Shown: positions 1 through 7,698, counted from the first letter of the stretch. The stretch is DNA of 54,637 nucleotides from Oscillospiraceae bacterium (GCA_902778115.1 CACYWG010000012.1:1-54637), one strand, 5' to 3'. Numbers and translations: made by a program. The notes: generated by a model not told the origin, from the sequence alone.

Positions 1-735
1 CTGGCCGTAAAAGGTCATGGCGGTATTGGCGGACATGCCGGCGTTATTCACGAAGTCGCCGGTCTGGACGAACATGCCGCCGCTTCCGCAGGCCGGGTCC
101 AGCAGGACGCCGCTCTTCGGCTCCAGAATGTTCACGATCATCTTGACCAGGGATTTGGGCGTGAAGAACACGCCGTCGTCCGAGGCGATGTTCTTGGCGA
201 ACTTGTTGAGGAAGTATTCGTAGATGCGGCCGATCACGTCGCCGCCCACGTCGTCCATGGCGCTGTTGTTGAAGATACGCAGCAGCTCCGACAGCAGCTC
301 GTCCGAGAAGATGGTGTAGTCTTTGGGCAGCACGCCGGCGAGCTGCTCACTTTGCTCCTCCACCAGGGTCATGGCGTTGTTGACCACTTCGCCCAGGGAG
401 TTCATCGGATGGCCGTCACGGCTCAGAAGTCCCGCCGCGGCTATGTTCGCGGGCAGGTTCACCAGATAGTCGTACTGCGCCTCTTTGGGCAGAAACAGGG
501 CGCTCTTGGCGGCAAAGTCGCTGGCCTCCACGGGCAGGACGCGCCCGCCGCGGGAGGGGCGATTGCTCAAAATCTCCGCTTCCACCAGCTTGAAGCGGCT
601 GTAGGCATAGCGCAGGAAGATCAGCCCCAGCACGGGCATGCAGTATTGGTTGGAGGTCAGCTTCGACCCAGCCCTCAGCAGATCCGCCGATTCCCACAGC
701 TCGGCTTCCAGTTTGCGAATGCTTCTGTTGTCCAT
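1..735 (-). CDS. hsdM: Type I restriction-modification DNA methyltransferase subunit HsdM (3' end outside window)
   Basis: The first 245 codons are present. The start is the ATG at 735, giving MDNRSIRKLEAELWESADLL, followed by the HsdM N-terminal helical domain and then the methylase domain near residue 150. The SAM-binding motif DPACGSGGMF is visible near residue 222, close to the window edge, preceded by the typical GRIYEYFLNKFA segment. The protein would methylate adenine in a bipartite site in complex with HsdS, and support HsdR cleavage; hsdS and hsdR would lie upstream of position 1. Its start codon overlaps the stop of the XRE gene (TAATG), which suggests translational coupling. Truncated only by the window edge. 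Confidence 0.93.
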   Translation of the reverse strand, partial: MDNRSIRKLEAELWESADLLRAGSKLTSNQYCMPVLGLIFLRYAYSRFKLVEAEILSNRPSRGGRVLPVEASDFAAKSALFLPKEAQYDYLVNLPANIAAAGLLSRDGHPMNSLGEVVNNAMTLVEEQSEQLAGVLPKDYTIFSDELLSELLRIFNNSAMDDVGGDVIGRIYEYFLNKFAKNIASDDGVFFTPKSLVKMIVNILEPKSGVLLDPACGSGGMFVQTGDFVNNAGMSANTAMTFYGQ

Positions 736-959
736 TATTTTTCCTCCGTCTGCACCACATCCGGGATAAATTCCATAATGTCCCCGATATCCGATCCAAG
801 GGCGGAACAAATCTTGTTCAGGACAGTAAGCGTGACTTCCTCGTCACGGCGCAGTTTCGTCATCGTATTTGGTGCAATCCCGGCAGCGCGGCGGAGATCC
901 GCCTTGCTCATTTTTTTATCAACAAGCAACTTCCAGAGCTTGTTATAGGAAATGGCCAT
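735..959 (-). CDS. XRE/Cro-type helix-turn-helix regulator
   Basis: This 74-residue protein is almost entirely one HTH domain of the Cro/C1 type, with a short helix-rich N-terminus and a recognition region around RRAAGIAPNTMTKLRRDEEV. It ends in an acidic tail. A good ribosome site (GGAGG, 11 bases before the ATG) lies upstream. It is co-transcribed with hsdM, with a one-base overlap, so it is probably the control protein that sets the timing or level of the restriction-modification system. A role as a general element repressor is possible. The promoter ahead of it contains a near-perfect palindrome that could be its operator. Confidence 0.85.
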   Translation of the reverse strand: MAISYNKLWKLLVDKKMSKADLRRAAGIAPNTMTKLRRDEEVTLTVLNKICSALGSDIGDIMEFIPDVVQTEEK

Positions 960-992
960 GTCTTTCGACCTCCGGTCATCAAGATTGGTAAT

Positions 993-1021
993 ATTATACT
1001 ATAATTGACATTATACAGCAA
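993..1021 (-). promoter_or_regulatory. Promoter and palindrome ahead of the XRE-hsdM genes
   Basis: On the minus strand a TATAAT (993-998) lies 17 bases from a weak -35 (TTGCTG, 1016-1021). The -10 is embedded in the 13-base palindrome attatactataat (993-1005), which also presents a TATAAT on the plus strand. The symmetry fits binding of a small HTH dimer and autoregulation, but the operator role is inference. Confidence 0.45.
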
Positions 1022-1060
1022 GAGAGTTTCGCAAAGTCTTGCGAAACTCTCTTGCATTTT
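1018..1060. terminator. Perfect 17-bp hairpin
   Basis: Arms 1018-1034 and 1039-1055 pair perfectly around a 4-base loop, with a short T run (1057-1060) on the plus side. It sits between two minus-strand units, upstream of the XRE promoter. It could stop transcription in the plus direction or insulate the two units. Confidence 0.5.
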
Positions 1061-1140
1061 GAGATGGGTTAATTTTATTTTTTACACGAACGGCCCTAAG
1101 AAGTACGGTCTTAGGCTCCTACGTTCCCATATACAAAAGA

Positions 1141-1186
1141 AAAATGAGATTAGCTTCTGCGCTCGCAAAAGTTAATCTCATTTTTT
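1141..1186. terminator. Rho-independent terminator downstream of fic
   Basis: Arms 1141-1156 and 1169-1184 pair over 16 positions with one G-U, with A-rich and T-rich flanks on either side so that it can work in both directions. It lies just after the fic stop codon. A smaller hairpin (cctaag/cttagg) is at 1094-1114. Confidence 0.7.
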
Positions 1187-1215
1187 CATATCCAAGCTCT
1201 TGGTCTCTTTCGCAA

Positions 1216-2310
1216 TTATGAAAGATCGACCAGCACTTCCCAATGGCCGTTTCGCTTTCCGTTGGCGCGGCGGAGGTATCCCTTTTCCTGCAGATCTGTC
1301 ATTCTGCGTTTGATTGTCCGTTCCGATTTGCCAACAGCAACAGCAAGCTCCTTTTGCGTGATCGCAGGATTTGCTTTCACTGCCTTCAGCACAGCCAGTT
1401 CTTCCAAAGTGCAATCCAAAGTGCCATTTTGGCACTTTGAAATTCCAGCGTTGGCACATTGAACCAGTGCTTCGCTCTTATACTCCACATGGAGATAGCG
1501 ATTCTTCAATTCATGCTGCGTGCCGAGGAGCAGGTTTTCAAAAAATAATACGAGATACTCGCTCGTGGCGTAAATGCCTTTTTGCAGATTGTTGTAGTTG
1601 GCGCGGACAAGCGCGTTGCGGAAGTACCAGGAGTTTGCCGCGAACACATCGTTGTTTACTGCAAAGCCGAAGGTCTTCAGATACTTCACGATGAAAACTG
1701 CGGTCGCGCGCGTGTTTCCCTCGCAGAAGGGATGGATCTGCCAGATGCCGGACGCAAACTTTGCCATGTGCTTGATCGATTCCGGAACGGAAAGAGCGTC
1801 ATAGGAGAATTGCTTTTCCTGCGAAAAATCGTAATCCAGCGTATCGCGGATGCTCTCCCACGACGAATACACGACCGTATCACCGCCGAGCACCCATTCA
1901 TTTTTCGTGATGTTGTAGGTGCGGAATTGTCCCGCGTAATCGAACACACCGTTGAACAGACGGCGGTGAATGCTCTGCAGCTCGGCCGGAGAAAACTGAA
2001 ATGTTTTTTCGCCAAGCAGCTCGGTGATCCGTGCGGAAACGATATCCGCCTCCATCGTGCCGTCTTCCACCGCTTTGCGGTTGGCCTGTTCTTTGTAGTA
2101 GCTTTGGATGCGCCGCTGAGCGCCGGCAATGTCAATGTCGCCTTCGATGTGCGCTTTCGCGGTCTCCAACAAATAGGGAGAAGTTTTCAGTCCGTCCACG
2201 GCTTGGAGCCCGATGGCCGTTTGCCAGGCAGCACTTTTTTCGGCGCGCTCCGGCTCGCCCTGGCGGATGTATTCACTTAATTCAAGCTGCCATCTGTCCT
2301 GCTCCGGCAT
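1216..2310 (-). CDS. Fic family protein with C-terminal winged helix
   Basis: A 364-residue protein with the Fic catalytic motif HPFCEGNTRA at about residues 193-202, in the order N-terminal helical region, Fic core, linker and a C-terminal winged HTH (about 300-360, with GKSERTIKRRM). Fic enzymes transfer AMP or another phosphate-containing group to hydroxyls of target proteins, and all key motif residues (H, P, F, E, G, N, R) are present. The HTH suggests that the protein also regulates its own promoter. The ATG at 2310 is chosen because AGGAG lies 9 bases upstream; a TTG at 2319 sits too close to that site. It is a stand-alone gene with a terminator behind it. Toxin, defence or regulatory roles cannot be separated from sequence alone. 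Confidence 0.9.
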   Translation of the reverse strand: MPEQDRWQLELSEYIRQGEPERAEKSAAWQTAIGLQAVDGLKTSPYLLETAKAHIEGDIDIAGAQRRIQSYYKEQANRKAVEDGTMEADIVSARITELLGEKTFQFSPAELQSIHRRLFNGVFDYAGQFRTYNITKNEWVLGGDTVVYSSWESIRDTLDYDFSQEKQFSYDALSVPESIKHMAKFASGIWQIHPFCEGNTRATAVFIVKYLKTFGFAVNNDVFAANSWYFRNALVRANYNNLQKGIYATSEYLVLFFENLLLGTQHELKNRYLHVEYKSEALVQCANAGISKCQNGTLDCTLEELAVLKAVKANPAITQKELAVAVGKSERTIKRRMTDLQEKGYLRRANGKRNGHWEVLVDLS

Positions 2311-2424
2311 AAACTTCAACTCCTTCCGTTTGTCCCAATCTATAAGTATTTTACCACATAACCGGGGCTATTACAAACGAAAAGCAGCAAAAGACGCTGG
2401 GTGGCCAAGCATTCTTTTTCCGAA

Positions 2425-2472
2425 GGGCGCACTTCTATACGGGTCAGCTTCGGCTGGCTCGTTTGTGCGTCT
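2425..2472. other. Candidate oriT hairpin
   Basis: The stretch contains ggGCGCAC, a TTCG-capped stem (GTCAGC/GCTGGC, 2443-2458) and a distal GTGCG that pairs with CGCAC (2428-2432 with 2465-2469). It lies in the non-coding stretch upstream of the relaxase gene. The layout resembles nick regions of Firmicutes mobilisable elements as I remember them, but no nic site can be proved here. Confidence 0.3.
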
Positions 2473-2593
2473 TGTGGAGCGTGATGGAACGCGCGAGCGT
2501 TTCTTTTTTGCATCGCGCTGCTCCGTTCAAGGGGCTGCATCCCTTGCGCTGCTTTGCAGCTATCCGCAATATAAAACCATTCTACCGGTTTCT

Positions 2594-2624
2594 CTTTCGG
2601 TCAAAAAATGACCGAAAGTTTTTT
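2594..2624 (+). terminator. Rho-independent terminator
   Basis: The arms ctttcggtca (2594-2603) and tgaccgaaag (2609-2618) are perfect, with an AAAAA loop and a run of six T. No gene is recognised just upstream on the plus strand, so it may end a small RNA or isolate the mob region from read-through. Between 2625 and 2950 I see no gene or clear structure. Confidence 0.65.
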
Positions 2625-2952
2625 ACCGAATTTCACGAAAAGAATTGTTTTTCTCTTTCTTTAGCTGATTTTGCGAACTTATTTTAAAAATCGCCTCTTT
2701 GCTGAGGCCGTTTTTCGGTCAAATCCTGACATGGAATTGACCACTCACACCTGATAGGATGGCCTTGTCGAACGGGAGGAACCGACAAATCATATTCGAT
2801 CAAATCAATATCTGACACCGGATGCATACGGTTGCGGATGTTTCACACGCGAGTTTTTTGCAAAGGACGTTGTTCGAACAGCTATGTCTTTGCATCAATT
2901 TGCGCGGGAGCACCCTTGACCTTGTGCATCCTTTTTCTTTCTGCACAAATGA

Positions 2953-3613
2953 AAACTTTCTATGAACACAGGGTGTATTTCTTCAAAAATCTCCGTATTA
3001 GGTGAGGGCGTATCCAAGAAACACAGAGGAAAAACCCATCAGAATTTTTGTATTAAATGAGGAAAGGAAATCAAAAAATGGACTGTCGTGAAAAATGTTG
3101 CCGGAGGCCGTCGAACAATTTTATGGGCAGTCGGGTGACAAAAGCGCTGTTTTTATCCCTACCTTAAGTGAAGGGACTTTTTCTGTTTCGTGAAAAAACT
3201 TGTAAACGTTCTGTGAAAAACACTCAAAAAAAGATGCGTTTTGCGGTACTTAGCGAGAGGTGCTCTACGAAAGAAAGAATGCCTTCTGTCGGAACGATAC
3301 GGCAGAGCGAAAAAAATTTTTCTCAGCCAAGGGGGAGATTTCGAGGTTTCCCGTCGTTTTTATTTATTGAGGGGACAATGAAAAGCAGGGAAAAAACGAA
3401 GTGTTTTTTGTACCAGGTGAGGGAAGCCGATTGAAAACTGAATGAAGAGAATGCGGAATGCCGAAACCTGTCGAGCGATTTTTTGCCGGTTTGGTTGTAA
3501 AAACGGTTCATTTTATCTCTACCTAATATAGAGGGACTTTTTTGAAAATGAATGTAAACAATCTATGAAAAACCTTATAAAACTGTCTTCAAAAACCGTT
3601 ATAGGTGAGAGGC
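2953..3613 (+). repeat. Diverged ~360-bp tandem repeats with eight short iteron-like motifs
   Basis: Two diverged blocks (about 3040-3263 and 3400-3613) align along their length with an offset of 350-360 bases, and the last part of a third copy is at 2953-3009. Shared landmarks are a gtaNNaggtgaggg-like motif, a gtcga-aatttt stretch, a ttttatcNctacct stretch followed by agggactttt, and a tgtaaac-tctgtgaaaaac stretch. The short motif recurs near 2996, 3051, 3161, 3247, 3361, 3411, 3521 and 3599. No coding potential is seen. Given the nearby RepA_N and relaxase genes it may be a replication origin or a transfer or control region. Confidence 0.65.
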
Positions 3614-3643
3614 ATTTTTTCAGAGCACAAAAGGAGGAATGGC

Positions 3644-4009
3644 TTGAAAGAGATCCTACGCATAACGCCGGAGCAGGCAAGCAAAGTGAAAAAGGTGGTG
3701 AAAAAGCAATGCTGCAATTATATCGACGGCAACTGCATCCTGCTGGAAGGGCTGGACCCCTGCCCCTGCCCGCAGCTGATCACGCGCTCGCTGATCTGCC
3801 GCTGGTTTCTCACGGCGGTTCTGCCAGGTGAGAAAGAACTCGAGCAGGAGCTGATCAGAAAAGGTGAGCGAAAACGCTGCGAGGTGTGCGGAAGCACCTA
3901 CTACTCCGCCTCCAACCGAAGCAAATACTGCACCGACTGCGCCGCGAAAGTGAAGCGTCGTCAGCAGACGGAATACGCCAGAAGGAAACGGGCCGGCGTC
4001 GAAAAATAG
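3644..4009 (+). CDS. Cysteine-rich VLP domain protein
   Basis: This 121-residue protein matches the Cys-rich VLP family found beside relaxase genes in Firmicutes elements. The N-terminal part has the family pattern KKQCCNYIDGNCILLEG followed by a CPCPQ segment, and the C-terminal part is a zinc-ribbon-like CEVCG...YCTDCAAK segment ending in a basic tail. The start is the TTG at 3644, which has AAAGGAGG seven to eight bases upstream; an in-frame ATG at 3605 has no ribosome site and would start inside the last repeat motif. The molecular function is unknown; a DNA-binding or regulatory role in mobilisation is plausible from the zinc ribbon and the context. Confidence 0.85.
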   Translation: MKEILRITPEQASKVKKVVKKQCCNYIDGNCILLEGLDPCPCPQLITRSLICRWFLTAVLPGEKELEQELIRKGERKRCEVCGSTYYSASNRSKYCTDCAAKVKRRQQTEYARRKRAGVEK

Positions 4010-4120
4010 AGCTGAAAAAAGCAAGGAAAATCAAGGCTTTCCGGCTGCCAAAACGGGAGGGGTGGTATCTCGGTATTCGGAAGGACAAAACATACTTTAT
4101 ATCGCAGAGGAGGCTTGGTA

Positions 4121-4399
4121 TTGAATCAGAAAATTGAAAAGCTGCGAGAGCAAAACGAGAAGGATAAGGCCAAGCTGGAACAGCTGCAGCAAGAACAGCA
4201 GCGGCTAAAGAACAGAATAGCGTATCTGGAAAAGGGCGAGCGGCAAAAGCGGGCGCACCGGCTGATCACCAAGGGCGCGGCGATCGAATCTCTCGCCCCG
4301 GCGACAAAGGACATGGGCGAAGCGGAGTTTTACTCCATGATGGAGCGGATCCTGTCCCTTCCGTCTGTCCTTCCCCTGCTGCCGGGAGGTGATAGCTGA
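4121..4399 (+). CDS. DUF3847 family protein
   Basis: A 92-residue protein with an N-terminal coiled coil (about residues 3-45, rich in E, K, Q and L) followed by the family segment with YLEKGERQKRAHRLITKGA and a C-terminal FYSMMERIL motif. DUF3847 genes regularly sit directly before MobA/MobL relaxases, and this one overlaps the relaxase start (CTGA). The TTG at 4121 is preferred because AGAGGAGG lies seven bases upstream, whereas the TTG at 4115 almost touches it. An accessory role in relaxosome assembly is inferred from position only. Confidence 0.8.
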   Translation: MNQKIEKLREQNEKDKAKLEQLQQEQQRLKNRIAYLEKGERQKRAHRLITKGAAIESLAPATKDMGEAEFYSMMERILSLPSVLPLLPGGDS

Positions 4400-5859
4400 T
4401 CGCGCTCTTTCACTTCCATGTCACACAAATCAAGCGCAGCGCGGGACAGTCGGCCATCGCGGCGGCTGCCTACCGGGCCGGTGAAAAACTACATAGCGAG
4501 TACTACGGCGACAATCCGGATTACACGCGCAAAAGCGGTGTGATTTGCTCGGAGATTCTTCTGCCCCCGCACGCGCCGGAGAGATTCCGGGATCGGGAAA
4601 CGCTCTGGAACGAAGTCGAGAGAATCGAACAGCACCCGAAAGCGCAGTTGGCCTACAGCTTCGATATCGCGCTGCAAAATGAATTCTCGACGGAAGAAAA
4701 CCGGCAGATGGTGCGGCAATTTCTCCTGGATGAGTTCGTCAGCCGGGGCATGATCGTGGACTATGCGATCCATGACAAAGACGCGGGCGAGGTCGGCATC
4801 CAGAACCCGCACTTTCATGTGCTCTGTCCGATCCGGCCGTTGAACCCGGACGGCAGCTGGGGCAACAAGCAGCGACGGAAGTACGTTCTGGACGAGCATG
4901 GCAACCGCATCCCGGACGGCAAAGGCGATTACGAATTCAAGGCCGTTCCCACCACCGATTGGGGCAGCCCAGAACGACTGGAAGCCTGGCGGCAGGCCTG
5001 GGCAGACTTGTGCAACAGCAAATTTGAAGAAAAGGGCTTGCCGGAGCGCATCGACCATCGCTCCTATGCGCGGCAGGGCGTCGAGCAGATCCCGACGGTG
5101 CACGAAGGTCCGGCGGTGCGGCAGATGGAGGCGCGCGGGATCGCCACCGACAAGGGCAGCCTGAATCGGTTGATCCGTGCGACGAATCAAAGGCTGCGGG
5201 AGATCGCCCGGCGTATCAAGGAGCTGTTGCAGGGGCTTGCCGAGATCAAAGAGCAACTGAACGCGCCGCAGTCGCCCGTGCTGGCGGACTTGCTCACGCA
5301 GCGCCTCGAGCAGCGCAACGCCGGCGCATGGTCGAGCAAAGCGAAGATCGGCAACCTCAAGGAGTTTTCCGAGCTGGTGCTGATCCTGCAGGAGCGCGGG
5401 ATCGTCACGCTGGCAGATTTTGATGCCTACATGAAGGACTTTCAGCAGAAGTCCGCAGAGATGACCTCGGCGCTGAATGCCTGGTCTGCGCGGATGAAAG
5501 AACTCAGCGAGCTGATCCGCTTTGCCGGGGAGCTCAAGCGCCTGACGCCGATTTACGAGGAATGGAACAGCATCCCGTTCAAGAAAGCCCGCGACAAGTA
5601 CAAGGCCGAGCACGAGCGCGAGATCAATCTCTTTTTGCTCACCAAGCGAAAGTTGGACGCCGCCGCGCCGGATCACAAGCTCCCGGTCAAGGCCTGGCAG
5701 AAGGAGCTGGACACGCTAACCACGGAATACAAATTAGAATCCGATCAGCTCAAGCCGATCCGTGACGAGCTCAAGGAGCTGTACCGGATCAAATCGAAAC
5801 TCGAACCCTTCGTGCGGGACGAACGGAAGAAGGAGGCGGAGGCCGAAAAAGAACGGTAA
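4396..5859 (+). CDS. mobL: MobA/MobL family relaxase
   Basis: A 487-residue relaxase. The N-terminus reads IALFHFHVTQIKRSAGQSAI, then AAAYRAGEKLHSEYYG, which contains the expected catalytic tyrosine. The metal-binding histidines follow in NPHFHVLCPIRPLN, and the C-terminal half is a long charged helical region. The enzyme nicks oriT and stays attached to the transferred strand. No ATG, GTG or TTG lies before the family N-terminus, and an in-frame TAG is at 4393-4395. Translation must therefore start at CTG 4396, which overlaps the previous stop as CTGA, or at ATC 4399; GGGAGG is 6 or 9 bases upstream. Starting at the first ATG (4540) would delete the catalytic tyrosine. Confidence 0.9.
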   Translation: MIALFHFHVTQIKRSAGQSAIAAAAYRAGEKLHSEYYGDNPDYTRKSGVICSEILLPPHAPERFRDRETLWNEVERIEQHPKAQLAYSFDIALQNEFSTEENRQMVRQFLLDEFVSRGMIVDYAIHDKDAGEVGIQNPHFHVLCPIRPLNPDGSWGNKQRRKYVLDEHGNRIPDGKGDYEFKAVPTTDWGSPERLEAWRQAWADLCNSKFEEKGLPERIDHRSYARQGVEQIPTVHEGPAVRQMEARGIATDKGSLNRLIRATNQRLREIARRIKELLQGLAEIKEQLNAPQSPVLADLLTQRLEQRNAGAWSSKAKIGNLKEFSELVLILQERGIVTLADFDAYMKDFQQKSAEMTSALNAWSARMKELSELIRFAGELKRLTPIYEEWNSIPFKKARDKYKAEHEREINLFLLTKRKLDAAAPDHKLPVKAWQKELDTLTTEYKLESDQLKPIRDELKELYRIKSKLEPFVRDERKKEAEAEKER

Positions 5860-5867
5860 ATCCGGAT

Positions 5868-6065
5868 ATGGCTCAGCCAGATACGGAAAACCCGGATGCG
5901 GAACCTCTAAACGGCTGGAAACCGCGTTCTCTTGAGGATCGGATTTCGGCTCTCAAGAGGGTCGGAGAATCAGCCGGAAATCAAGTAGAAGGAATCAATG
6001 ACAACGAATCATCCGTCAGTCCGTCAGTCAAAAACAAGGAAAGAAAGAGGGAATGTCACAGATAA
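5868..6065 (+). CDS. Small hydrophilic protein of unknown function
   Basis: A 65-residue frame that begins 8 bases after the relaxase stop and overlaps the start of the RepA_N gene by 13 bases. It is strongly charged, has no hydrophobic segment, and has no domain I recognise. No clear ribosome site precedes the ATG, so translation would depend on coupling with the relaxase gene. Its position in a tight operon is the main support; it could be spurious. Confidence 0.4.
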   Translation: MAQPDTENPDAEPLNGWKPRSLEDRISALKRVGESAGNQVEGINDNESSVSPSVKNKERKRECHR

Positions 6066-6439
6066 TGATTGCAGTAAAAGCAGAGACCCCGGCGCCGTGC
6101 TACCTGATCTGCCCGCGCTTCTTGACGGAGGAGCCCTACGCCTCGCTCTCCGCCGAGGCCAAATATCTCTACACGCTGATGCTGGATCGCGCCAGCATCT
6201 CCCGCGAAAACGGCTATCTGGAGCCGGACGGCAGCATCCGCATCTACTTCACCGTGGAGGACGTGCGGCAAAAGCTCCACAAAGGCAAGCAGCGCAGCGT
6301 GGCTGTGCTGCGCGAGCTGGAAGTCTCCGGGCTGATCCGCCGCCGCAAGCGCGGCCAGGGACGCCCGGCCATCATCACCCTGTATTACCCGGACAGCGTC
6401 CGCTTTGTGGAAAGGAAAGGTGAGGCCCGTGACCTGTAA
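6053..6439 (+). CDS. Replication initiator N-terminal domain protein (RepA_N type)
   Basis: A 128-residue protein. The segment PRFLTEEPYASLSAEAKYLYTLMLDRASIS followed, around residues 43-60, by an LEPDGSIRIYFTVEDV region is characteristic of the winged-helix N-terminal domain of RepA_N initiators. After it the segment LRELEVSGLIRRRKRGQGRPA forms a basic DNA-binding wing. Only this domain is present, as in the short RepA_N-like proteins of mobilisable elements. It would bind origin repeats and start autonomous replication of the excised circle, or act as a regulator. The ATG at 6053 has AAGGAAAG upstream; an ATG at 6065 is possible. Confidence 0.8.
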   Translation: MSQIMIAVKAETPAPCYLICPRFLTEEPYASLSAEAKYLYTLMLDRASISRENGYLEPDGSIRIYFTVEDVRQKLHKGKQRSVAVLRELEVSGLIRRRKRGQGRPAIITLYYPDSVRFVERKGEARDL

Positions 6440-6554
6440 AAACCTGAGCCGAAAGGGGGTGTATCACAAGACCGACTGTTTGTCCCCTTGTCCCGGTATA
6501 AGCACCAGCAAAATTTGGAAAACTATGAATGGAGGTGAGCCGATTGGAGCTTGA
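6429..6554 (+). CDS. Very small cysteine-containing protein
   Basis: A 41-codon frame from GTG 6429, with the good ribosome site AAAGGTGAGG just upstream. It overlaps the RepA_N stop and its own stop overlaps the start of the next gene. Three cysteines (positions 3, 17 and 21) and a basic N-terminus are visible. I do not recognise a family. The overlapping layout is what makes it credible. Confidence 0.35.
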   Translation: MTCKNLSRKGVYHKTDCLSPCPGISTSKIWKTMNGGEPIGA

Positions 6555-6798
6555 AGTCAAGGATCAACAAAAACGAGTGAACATCTGGCTCACCCATGCG
6601 GAGAGCCAGGATCCCGCAGTGCTGGAGTCCCTGAAGCCGATCTATCAGGAGTACAAGGCCAAAAAGTATCTGGTGGCGGTGTTCTCGTCCGGCACCGAGG
6701 ACTTGAAAAGCCTGACCTGTGATCTGCTGCGCTACAACCGCGTCCGGCTGCGCGAGCTGGAAAAGCAAAAGGAAAAGGCGCACGATTACGCCAGATAA
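6544..6798 (+). CDS. Conserved small protein of mobilisable elements, unknown function
   Basis: An 84-residue protein, mostly helical and charged, with a central VFSSGTEDLKSLTCDLLRYN segment and a basic C-terminal helix. The TTG at 6544 is chosen because GGAGGTGAG lies just before it; the ATG at 6529 has no ribosome site. It is the last gene of the plus-strand mobilisation module and is followed at once by a strong terminator. I know no function for it. Confidence 0.65.
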   Translation: MELEVKDQQKRVNIWLTHAESQDPAVLESLKPIYQEYKAKKYLVAVFSSGTEDLKSLTCDLLRYNRVRLRELEKQKEKAHDYAR

Positions 6799-6804
6799 AA
6801 TGGG

Positions 6805-6833
6805 GAGGCTCCGCCAAAAAGCGGAGCCTCTTC
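6805..6833. terminator. Terminator closing the mobilisation module
   Basis: A perfect 10-bp stem (6805-6814 with 6821-6830) around CAAAAA is followed by TTCT. It lies directly after the last gene of the module. Confidence 0.75.
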
Positions 6834-6854
6834 TGTCAGTTCATTTATGCTTTC

Positions 6855-6941
6855 TTATACGTCGATCATCTCAGGCTTGACGCAGAAATGGTACTGATCT
6901 TTGCGCTTCAGCTCTTTTCTGCATTTCGGACAAATCCACAT
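6855..6941 (-). pseudogene. Zinc-ribbon fragment
   Basis: A 28-codon frame reads MWICPKCRKELKRKDQYHFC and then a short tail to TAA. The CxxC...HxxC arrangement is typical of the C-terminal zinc ribbon of DUF-type proteins, so this is most likely a remnant. It lies just downstream of the broken methyltransferase on the same strand. No ribosome site is evident. Confidence 0.35.
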
Positions 6942-6968
6942 CGTACAGGCCTCCAGCTCGGTTTTCTC

Positions 6969-7619
6969 TCAAATCTGTTTTTCGATCATGACTGTAATGT
7001 CTTTTTCGTTTTGCAGAAGAAGTTTGCTGTTCCACCCAGCAGTCAGCTTTGCGACTTCACCGGGTGAATACGGGTGAAAAACCATACCGTCCCATTTTCC
7101 ACGGCAAAAAATATAATCGCCATCCTCATTGATTTCATGCGGTTCCGCTTCGTATTCATCGTCTGCAGCATCCAGGGTCAACAGCACATATCCACCGGGC
7201 CGAGCGATTCGCAGTAATTCTTCTATGGCACGTATCCCATGCTTGATCGGCATATGATCGACTACATCTCTGGCAACAACAGCGTCAAAACAGCTGTCGG
7301 GATAACCAGTTGCCAAAATGTTCGCCCGCTTGAAATCATCCGCAGAGAATCCTTCTTCCGAAAGCAACTTTTTCGTCAGTTATACAGCATTCTCTGCCAT
7401 ATCGAAGCCTGAAATGGAAAAACCGTGCTGTGCCAATTTCAAAGAATAAACCCCGCATCCGCAGCCGGCATCACAAACATGTGTTACTTTTCGGGTTTTC
7501 AGGAAATTAATAATCGCGTCCTGCGTCGTATCAAACCCCTGGATATATGAGGAAATGCGCATCGGGTCGATCGTTTCCCAAGATTGCTCCCAAAACGCTT
7601 TGCTTTTGACGTGATTCAT
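6969..7619 (-). pseudogene. Class I SAM-dependent methyltransferase interrupted by one in-frame stop
   Basis: From ATG 7619 (ribosome site GGAGAAG) the protein reads MNHVKSKAFWEQSW and reaches the SAM-binding motif VCDAGCGCGVYSLKLA, then FDMAENAV, where a TAA stop occurs at 7380-7382. The same frame continues without any shift to 6969 with LTKKLLSEEGFSADDF, the VVARDVVDHMP motif IV region and the LLRIARPGGYVLL motif. The two halves together make a normal type-11 methyltransferase of about 215 residues. A single base change (GAA or CAA to TAA) would explain the stop. The substrate is unknown. Readthrough or a sequencing error are alternatives. Confidence 0.85.
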
Positions 7620-7650
7620 ACTACTTCTCCATAAACTCTTTTTCATCCTT

Positions 7651-7680
7651 TTCCCGCAGAGACCTCGTTCCGGTGCTTTC
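7651..7680. repeat. Short direct repeat, copy 1 (other copy 8240-8269)
   Basis: The first 21 bases are identical in both copies and the next nine differ at two positions. Copy 2 is the 3' end of the radical SAM gene (codons for KHWNEVSAG), while copy 1 lies beyond the Nudix gene, next to the methyltransferase start. This suggests that the Nudix gene block was inserted with a duplication of the gene end. Confidence 0.7.
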
Positions 7681-7698
7681 ATTCATTAGGTTTTATGC

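Noticed and set aside
2463..2687. Short plus-strand frames between fic and the repeat array
   Set aside because: No ribosome sites, one spans a terminator hairpin, and no domain is seen.
2953..3613. CRISPR array
   Set aside because: The repeats are too diverged, the motif spacing varies from 50 to 114 bases, and no cas gene is present.
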